Shown here: positions 55,651 through 64,000 of the stretch, in pieces
Layout of the letters: each line of letters starts with the position of its first letter
Position numbering within the stretch: the stretch's first letter is position 1
DNA from: Megalopta genalis
Lineage: Eukaryota; Arthropoda; Insecta; Hymenoptera; Halictidae
DNA: 64,000 nt
Direction of reading: 5' to 3'
Assembly (NCBI RefSeq): GCF_051020955.1
Contig: NW_027476094.1
Coordinates: 1,474,501 to 1,538,500 of the forward strand
Notes under the pieces: generated by a model
What the model was told of the DNA's origin: nothing
Database searches by the model: none
Seen by the model: only the letters and a program-made list of their open reading frames with translations
Made by a program: the position numbers and the translations under genes

Positions 55651-56825
55651 CAAGAGCAACAAGAGCAACAAGAGCAACAAGAGCAACAAGAGCAACAAGA
55701 GCAACAAGAACAACAAGATCAACAAGAACAACAAGCACAACAAGAACAACAATGACAACAACAACAAGAACAACAAGGACAACAACAACAACAACAAGAA
55801 CAACATGAACAGTAAGAACAACAAGAACAACAAGGAGAACAAGAACAACAAGAACAACAAGAACAACAAGAACAACAAGAACAAGAACAACAAGAACAAC
55901 AAGAACAACAAGGACAACAACAACAATAACAACAAGAACAACAAGAACAACAAGAACAACCAGAGCAACAAGAGCAACAAGAACAACAAGAACAACCGGA
56001 ACAACAAGAACAACCAGAACAACAACAACAACAAGAACAACTAAAACAACAACAACACGAACAACAAGAATAACAAGAACAACAAGAGCAACAAGGACAA
56101 CAACAACAACAACAAGAACTACAGGAACATCATGAACAGCAAGAACAGCAAGAACAACAAGAACAACAAGAACAAGAACAGCAAGAACAACAACAACAAG
56201 AAGAACAACAAAAACAAGAACAATAACAGCAACTAGAACAACAAGAACAACAAGACAACATGAACAGCAAGAACAACAAGAACAACAAGAACAACAAGAA
56301 CAACAAGAACAACAAGAACAACAAGAAGAACAAGTACAACAAGAACAACAAGAACAAAAAGAACAAAAAGAACAACAAGAACAACAAAAACAACAAGGAC
56401 AACAAGAACAACAAGAACAACAAGAACAACAAGGACAACAACAACAAGAACAACAACAAGAACAACAAGAACAGCAAGAGCAACAACACCAACAACAACA
56501 AGAACAACAACAACAAGAACAACAACAACAACAAGAACAACAAGAACAACGAGAACAACAAGAAAAACAAGAACAACAAGCCCAACAAGAGCAAAAACAG
56601 CAACAAGAGCAACAAGAGCAACAAGAGCAACAAGAGCACCAAGAACAACAAGAACAACAAGAACAAAAACAGCAACAAGAGCAACAAGAGCAACAAGAGC
56701 AACAAGAGCAACAAGAGCACCAAGAACAACAAGAACAACAAGAACAACAAGAACAACAAGAACAACTAGAACAACAAGAACAACAAGAACAACAAGAAGA
56801 ACAAGAACAGCAAGAACAAGAAGAA

Positions 56826-56856
<31 letters not shown>

Positions 56857-58564
56857 AACAACAACAACAACAACCAGAACAACAAGAACTACAACAGCAA
56901 CAAGAGCAACAAGAGCAACAAGAGCATCAAGGGCAACAAGAACAACAAGATCAACAAGATCAACAAGAACGACAAGCACAACAAGAACAACAAGAACAAC
57001 CTGAACAACATGAACAACAAGAACAACAAGAACAATAAGGACAACAACAACAATAACAACAAGAACAGCAAGAACAACAAGAACAACAAGAGCAAGAACA
57101 GCAAGAACAACAAGAAGAACTACATGAACAACAACAACAAGAACAACAAGAACAACAACAACAACAACAGGAACAACAACAACAACAACAACAACAACAA
57201 GAACAACAACATCAACATGAACAGTAAGAACAACAAGAACAACAACAACAACAGGAACAACAAGAACCACAACGACAAGAACGACAACAACAAGAACAAC
57301 AAAACCAAGAACATCAACAAGAACAACAAGAGCAAAAAGAACAACAAGAGCAACAAGAACAACAAGAACAACAAGATCAACAAGATCAACAAGAGCAACA
57401 AGAGCAACAAGAACAACAAGAACAACAAGAACAACAAGAACAACAAGAACAACAAGAACAACAAGAACAAAAGGAACAACAAGAACGGCAAGGACAACAA
57501 GAACAACAACAACAACAACAAGAACAACAATAACGGAAAGAACAACAAGGACAACAAGAACGAGAACAGCAAGAACAATAACAACAAGAACTACATGAAC
57601 AACAACAACAAGAACAACAACAACAACAGGAACAACAAGAACCACAAGAACAACAAAAGCAACAAGAACAACAAGAACAACAAGAACAACAAGAACAACC
57701 AGAACAACAACAACAACAACAACTAGAACAACAACAACAAGAACAACAAGAACAAGAAGAACAACAAGAACAACAAGAACAACAAGAACAACAAGAACAA
57801 CAAGAACAACAAGAACAACAAGAACAACAAGAACAACAAGAACAACAAGAACAACAAGAACAACAAGACCAACAAGAACAACAAGAACAACAAGAACAAC
57901 AAGAACAACAAGAACAACAAGAACAACAAGAACAACAAGAACAACAAGAACAACGAGAACAACAAGAACAACTAGAACAACAAGAACAACAAGACAACAT
58001 GAACAGCAAGAACAACAAGAACAACAAGAACAACAAGAACAACAAGAACAACAAGAACAACAAGAACAACAAGAACAACAAGAACAACAAGAAGAACAAG
58101 TACAACAAGAACAACAAGAACAAAAAGAACAAAAAGAACAACAAGAACAACAAAAACAACAAGAACAACAAGAACAACAAGGACAACAACAACAATAACA
58201 ACAACAAGAACAACAAGAACAGCAAGAGCAACAACAACAACAACAAGAAGAACAACAACAACAAGAACAACAACAACAACAAGAACAACAAGAACAACAA
58301 GAACAACAAGAAAAACAAGAACAACAAGCCCAACAAGAGCAAAAACAGCAACAAGAGCAACAAGAGCAACAAGAGCAACAAGAGCACCAAGAACAACAAG
58401 AACAACGAGAACAAAAACAGCAACAAGAGCAACAGGAGCAACAAGAGCAACAAGAGCACCAAGAACAACAAGAACAACAAGAACAACAAGAACAACAAGA
58501 ACAACTAGAACAACAAGAACAACAAGAACAACAAGAAGAACAAGAACAGCAAGAACAAGAAGAA

Positions 58565-58595
<31 letters not shown>

Positions 58596-59469
58596 AAGGA
58601 CAACAAGAACAACCGGAACAACAAGAACAACAAGAACAACCAGAACAACAACAACAAGAACAACAAGAACAACGACAACAACAACAACAACAAGGACAAC
58701 AACAACAACAACAACAACAAGATCAACTAGAACAACAAGAACAACAAGAACAACAAGAACAACAAGAACAACAAGGACAACAACAACAAGGACAACAACA
58801 ACAACAACAACAAGATCAACAAGATCAACATGAACAGTAAGAACAACAAGAACAACAAGAACGACAAGAACGACAAGAACGACAAGAACAACAAGAACGA
58901 CAAGAACAACAAGAACAACAACGAGAACAACAAGTACAACAAGAGCAACCAGAGCAACCAGAGCAACAAGAACAACAAAAGCAACAAGAACAACAAAAAC
59001 AACAAGAACAACAAGAACAACAAGAACAACCAGAACAACAAGAACAACAAGATCAACAAGATCAACAAGAACAACAAGAACAACAAGAACAACAAGAACA
59101 ACAAGAACATCCAGAACAAACAAGAACAACAAGAACAACAAGAACAACAAGAACAACCAGAACAAACAAGAACAACAAGAACAACAAGAAAAACAAGATC
59201 AACAAGAACAACAAGAACAACAAGGACAACAACAACAAGAACAACAAGGACAACAACAACAACAACAAGAACAACATGAACAGTAAGAACAACAAGAACA
59301 ACAAGAACAACAAGAACAACAAGAACAACAAGAAGAACAAGTACAACAAGAACAACAAGAACAACAAGGACAACAAGAACAACAAGAACAACAAGAACAA
59401 CAAGAGCAACACCAACAACAAGAACAACAAGATCAACAAGAACAACAAGAACAACAAGAACAACAAGAA

Positions 59470-59500
<31 letters not shown>

Positions 59501-59860
59501 AACGAGAAAAACAAGAACAACAAGAACAACAAGAACAACAAGAACAACAAGAACAACAAGAACAACAAGAACAACAAGTACGGCAAGGACAACAACAACA
59601 ACAACAAGAACAACAAGATCAACAAGAACAACAAGAACAACAAGAACAGAAAGAACAACAAGGACAACAAGAACAAGAACAGCAAGAACAACAAGGACAA
59701 CAAGAACAAGAACAGCAAGAACAACAACAACAAGAACTACATGAACAACAACAACAAGAACAACAAGAACCACAACGACAAGAACAACAACAACAAGAAC
59801 AACAAAAACAAGAACAACAAGAACAACAACAGCAACAAGAACAACAAGAGCAACAAGAGC
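55651..59860 (+). repeat. Higher-order repeat V, copy 2 (~4.19 kb)
   Basis: Tandem second copy of 51,476-55,650. One change is in the Y segment: 52,520 has CAACAACAGCAAC where this copy has CAACAAGAGCAAC (about 56,704). Near 58,070 this copy carries one more 9-mer than 53,880, giving the change from 4185 to 4194. The copy ends inside a GAGCAACAA run near 59,860, after which the text is HOR I-like (GAGTAACAAG). Confidence 0.88.
57769..57957 (+). repeat. Near-pure AACAACAAG run of HOR V copy 2
   Basis: The counterpart of 53,584-53,772, with the same single ACCAACAAG interruption and the same closing AACAACGAG. Even this slippage-prone run is unchanged, which points to a very recent duplication. 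Confidence 0.88.
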
Positions 59861-60612
59861 AACAAGAGCAACAAGAGTAACAAGAACAACAAGATCAACA
59901 AGAACAACAAGCACAACAAGAACAACAATGACAACAACAACAAGAACAACAAGGACAACAACAACAACAAGAGCAACAAGAACAAGATGAGCAACAAGAG
60001 CAACAAGAGCAACAAGAGCATCAAGGGCAACAAGAACAACATGAACAAAAAGATCAACAAGAACGACAAGCACAACAAGAACACCAAGAACAACCTGAAC
60101 AACATGAACAACAAGAACAACAAGAACAACAAGAACAGCAAGAACAACAACAACAAGAACAACAAAAACAAGAACAACAACAAGAACAACCAGAACAACA
60201 AGAACAACAAAAACAAGAACAACAAGAACATCAAGAACAACAAGAACAACAACAACATGAACAATAAGAACATCAACAACCAGAACAACAAGAACAACAA
60301 CAGCAACAAGAGCAACAAGAGCAACAAGAACAACAAGAACAACAAGAACAACAAGAACAACAAGAACAACAAGAACAACAAGAACAACAAGAACAACAAG
60401 AACGGCAAGGACAACAACAACAACAACAACAACAACAAGAACAGAAAGAACAACAAGGACAACAAGAACAAGAACAGCAAGAGCAACAACAACAAGGACT
60501 ACATGAACAACAACAACAAGAACAACAAGAACAACAACAACAGGAACAACAAGAACCACAACGACAAGAACAACAACAACAAGAACAACAAAAACAAGAA
60601 CAACAAGAACAA

Positions 60613-60643
<31 letters not shown>

Positions 60644-61659
60644 AAGAGCAACAAGAACATCAAGAGCAACAAGAGCAACAAGAGCAACAAGAGCAACAAG
60701 AACAACAAGAACAACAAGAATAACAAGAACAACAAGAACAACAAGGACAACAACAACAACAACAACAACAAGAACAACAAGAACAGCATGACCAGCAAGA
60801 ACAACAAGAACAACAAGAACAAGAACAGCAAGAAAAACAACAACAACAAAAATAAGAACAACAACAACAACATGAACAAGAACATGAACAACCGGAACAA
60901 CAAGAACAACAAGAACAACTAGAAAAACAACAAGAAGAACAAGAAGAACAACAAGAACAACAAGGACAACAACAAAACCACAACAAGGACAACAACAACA
61001 ACAACAAGAACAACAAGATCAACATGAACAGTAAGAACAACAAGAACAACAAGAACGACAAGAACGACAAGAACAACAAGAACGACAAGAACAACAAGAA
61101 CAACAAGAACAACAAGAACAACAACGAGAACAACAAGAACAACAACGAGAACAACAAGTACAACAAGAGCAACCAGAGCAACCAGAGCAACAAGAACAAC
61201 AAAAACAACAAGAACAACAAAAACAACAAGAACAACAAGAACAACAAGAACAACAAGAACAACAAGATCAACAAGATCAACAAGAACAACAAGAACAACA
61301 AGAACAACAAGAACAACAAGAACAACAAGAACAACAAGAACAACAAGAACAACCAGAACAAACAAGAACAACAAGAACAACAAGAACAACCAGAACAAAC
61401 AAGAACAACAAGAACAACAAGAACAACAAGAACAACAAGAACAACCAGAACAAACAAGAACAACAAGAACAACAAGAAAAACAAGAAGGACAAGCCCCAC
61501 AAGCCCAACAAGAGCAACAAGAGCAACAAATGCAACAAGAGCAACAAGAGCAACAAGAACAACAAGATCAACAAGAACAACAAGCACAACAAGAACAACA
61601 AGGACAACAACAACAACAACAACAAGAACAACATGAACAGTAAGAACAACAAGAACAAC
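59861..61659 (+). repeat. HOR I fragment with unusual joints
   Basis: GAGTAAC, GATC, AAGCACAAC and CAATGAC (about 59,926) are followed directly by GAGCAACAAGAACAAGATG, text that starts at about 2507 in HOR I. About 550 bases of the normal order are therefore missing. From there 60,499 matches 3034, and the sequence continues through CTAGAAAAAC (about 60,917). Near 60,970-60,985 the GGAC text is disturbed (CAAAACCACAAC). Then follow the ATG word at 61,024, a modified CGAC run, phase-slip words, GCCCC (about 61,493) and an ATG word at 61,632. Confidence 0.8.
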
Positions 61660-61673
61660 AAGATCAACAAGAA

Positions 61674-61704
<31 letters not shown>

Positions 61705-62663
61705 AAGAAAAACAAGAACAACAAGCCCAACAAGAAGAACAAGAACAACAAGAACAACAAGAACAACAACAACAACAAGAACAACTAGAACAAGAACAAC
61801 AAGCCCAACAAGAAGAACAAGAACAACAAGAAGAACAAGAACAACAAGAACAACAAGAACAACAAGAACAACAAGAACAACAAGAAGAAGAACAGCAAGA
61901 ACAACAACAACAGGAACAACAAAAACAAGAACAACAACAACAACAAGAACAACAACAACAGGAACAACAAGAAGAAGAACAACAAGAACAACAAGAACAA
62001 CAAGAGCAACAAGAACAATAAGGACAACAACAACAATAACAACAAGAACAGCAAGAACAACAAGAACAACAAGAGCAAGAACAGCAAGAACAACAAGAGG
62101 AACTACATGAACAACAACAACAAGAACAACAAGAACAACAACAACAACAACAGGAACAACAACAACAACAACAACAACAACAAGAACAACAACATCAACA
62201 TGAACAGTAAGAACAACAAGAACAACAACAACAACAGGAACAACAAGAACCACAACGACAAGAACGACAACAACAAGAACAACAAAACCAAGAACATCAA
62301 CAAGAACAACAAGAGCAAAAAGAACAACAAGAGCAACAAGAACAACAAGAACAACAAGATCAACAAGATCAACAAGAGCAACAAGAGCAACAAGAACAAC
62401 AAGAACAACAAGAACAACAAGAAGAACAAGAACAACAAGAACAACAAGAAGAACAAGAACAACAAGAACAACAAGAACAACAAGAACAACAAGAACAACA
62501 AGAACAACAAGAACAACAAGAACAACAAGAACAACAAGAAGAAGAACAGCAAGAACAACAACAACAGGAACAACAAAAACAAGAACAACAACAACAACAA
62601 GAACAACAACAACAGGAACAACAAGAACAACAAGAACAACAAGAACAACAAGAACAACAAGGA

Positions 62664-62694
<31 letters not shown>

Positions 62695-64000
62695 AACGAG
62701 AAAAACAAGAACAACAAGATAAACAAGAACAACAAGAACAACATGAACAACAAGAACAACAAGAACAACAAGAACAACAAGAACAACAAGAACAACAAGA
62801 ACAACAAGAACAACAAGAGCATCAAGGGCAACAAGAACAACATGAACAACAAGATCAACAAGAACGACAAGCACAACAAGAACAACAAGAACAACCTGAA
62901 CAACATGAACAACAAGAACAACAAGAACAACAAGGACAACAACAACAATAACAACAAGAACAACGAGAACAACGAGAACAACGAGAACAACGAGAACAAC
63001 GAGAACAACGAGAACAACGAGATCAAGGAGAACAACAAGAACAACGAGAACAACAAGATCAACAAGAACAACAAGATCAACAAAAACAAATAGAACAACA
63101 AGAACAACAAGAACAAGAAGAACAACAAGAACAACAACAACAACAACTAGAACAACAAGAACAACAAGAACAACAAGAGTAACAGGAGCAACAAGAGCAA
63201 CAAGACCAACAAGAACAACAAGAGCAACAAGAGCAACAAGAGCAACAAGAGCAACAAGAGCAACAAGAGCAACAAGAACAACAAGATCAACAAGAACAAC
63301 AAGCACAACAAGAACAACAATGACAACAACAACAAGAACAACAAGGACAACAACAACAACAACAAGAACAACATGAACAGTAAGAACAACAAGAACAACA
63401 AGGAGAACAAGAACAACAAGAACAACAAGAACAACAAGAACAAGAACAACAAGAACAACAAGAACAACAAGGACAACAACAACAATAACAACAAGAACAA
63501 CAAGAACAACAAGAACAACAAGAGCAACAAGAGCAACAAGAACAACAAGAACAACCGGAACAACAAGAACAACCAGAACAACAACAACAACAAGAACAAC
63601 TAAAACAACAACAACAAGAACAACAAGAATAACAAGAACAACAAGAGCAACAAGGACAACAACAACAACAACAAGAACTACAGGAACATCATGAACAGCA
63701 AGAACAGCAAGAACAACAAGAACAACAAGAACAAGAACAGCAAGAACAACAACAACAAGAAGAACAACAAAAACAAGAACAATAACAGCAACTAGAACAA
63801 CAAGAACAACAAGACAACATGAACAGCAAGAACAACAAGAACAACAAGAACAACAAGAACAACAAGAACAACAAGAACAACAAGAAGAACAAGTACAACA
63901 AGAACAACAAGAACAAAAAGAACAAAAAGAACAACAAGAACAACAAAAACAACAAGGACAACAAGAACAACAAGAACAACAAGAACAACAAGGACAACAA
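61660..64000 (+). repeat. Long-range repeat VI, copy 2 (runs off the window)
   Basis: Colinear with 49,885-52,256 at 11,744-11,771, including the GAGGAACTACATG word and the shortened CAAATAG-to-CTAG stretch. It ends at the window edge inside the text that begins HOR V, so a further HOR V unit may follow outside. Confidence 0.87.
62959..63021 (+). repeat. AACAACGAG run, 7 copies
   Basis: Seven copies followed by ATCAAGGAG; the counterpart in long-range repeat VI copy 1 has eight. Confidence 0.92.

Larger units (their letters stand above)
1..64000. repeat. AACAACAAG satellite array filling the window
   Basis: Every stretch of the window is made of AAC/AAG (CAA/GAA) triplets, most often as the 9-mer AACAACAAG. 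T is nearly absent from the + strand and occurs only in a small set of recurring words. No unique spacer, transposon, inverted segment or gene-like region interrupts it. Because the unit has no stop in any of six frames, long open frames overlap on both strands everywhere; this is expected of the repeat and is not evidence of coding. The array extends beyond both window edges: the first 40 bases match the bases just before 10,027, and the last bases lie inside a copy of the block near 52,250. Long uninterrupted satellite with higher-order organisation is typical of eukaryotic heterochromatin. The species cannot be told. Confidence 0.97.

Noticed and set aside
1..64000. Telomeric repeat
   Set aside because: The unit does not match known telomere repeats such as the TTAGGG or TTTAGGG families on either strand, and there is no terminal structure.
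1..64000. Triplex-forming mirror repeat or G-quadruplex tracts
   Set aside because: C in every unit interrupts the purine strand, and G occurs singly or in pairs, so neither the homopurine mirror rule nor runs of three G are met.
1..64000. Transposon, rRNA, tRNA or other gene hidden in the array
   Set aside because: Reading through the window on both strands showed no stretch longer than a few tens of bases departing from AAC/AAG-type triplets.

Overview
The whole 64 kb window is one continuous satellite-type array with no recognisable gene, RNA gene, mobile element or unique sequence. The basic unit read on the + strand is the 9-mer AACAACAAG (equally CAACAAGAA), itself built of AAC/CAA and AAG/GAA triplets. 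The + strand is A-rich with some C, less G and almost no T, and this asymmetry never flips, so every unit lies head to tail in the same orientation. This is what eukaryotic heterochromatin (centromeric, pericentromeric, sex-chromosome or similar satellite) looks like. Nothing in the sequence identifies the species, and a prokaryotic source is very unlikely.

The unit contains no stop triplet in any of the six frames: QQE, NNK and TTR on +, and FLL, SCC and LVV on -. Long open frames therefore occur everywhere on both strands, the longest being about 2.5 kb of codons on the minus strand. They are a by-product of the repeat and I annotate none as CDS. Stops recur in every frame and no single frame is protected.

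The interest lies in the higher-order structure. Rare variant triplets (ATG-AAC-AGT-AAG, CTAG, GATC, CCGG, GCCCC, CTACATG, CAATGAC, CTACAGG) act as fixed landmarks and allow copies to be aligned. Layout: (1) 1-19,025, two nearly identical ~9.98 kb higher-order repeats (HOR I), each with internal ~1.2 kb and ~0.3 kb repeats; (2) 19,025-32,274, two adjacent ~6.63 kb repeats (HOR II), each containing a 2.53 kb sub-period (modules X and Y); (3) 32,275-34,270, a further Y-X copy carrying a 288 bp deletion and a 45 bp duplication; (4) 34,270-42,240, rearranged HOR I material with local 1.07 kb and 0.65 kb tandem duplications; (5) 42,240-46,440, X/Y material; (6) 46,440-49,885, HOR I fragments with a 0.52 kb duplication; (7) 49,885-59,870, an X/Y block leading into two adjacent ~4.19 kb repeats (HOR V); (8) 59,930-64,000, HOR I material and then a second copy of the 49.9-52.3 kb block, displaced by ~11.75 kb and running off the window.

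The picture is of an actively rearranging satellite. It shows slippage of whole triplets and 9-mers at the smallest scale, spread of variant 9-mers into short homogeneous runs, and unequal exchange producing nested tandem duplications of 0.3 to 10 kb. Module boundaries below are approximate, to tens of bases, because similar sequence lies on both sides of every junction.
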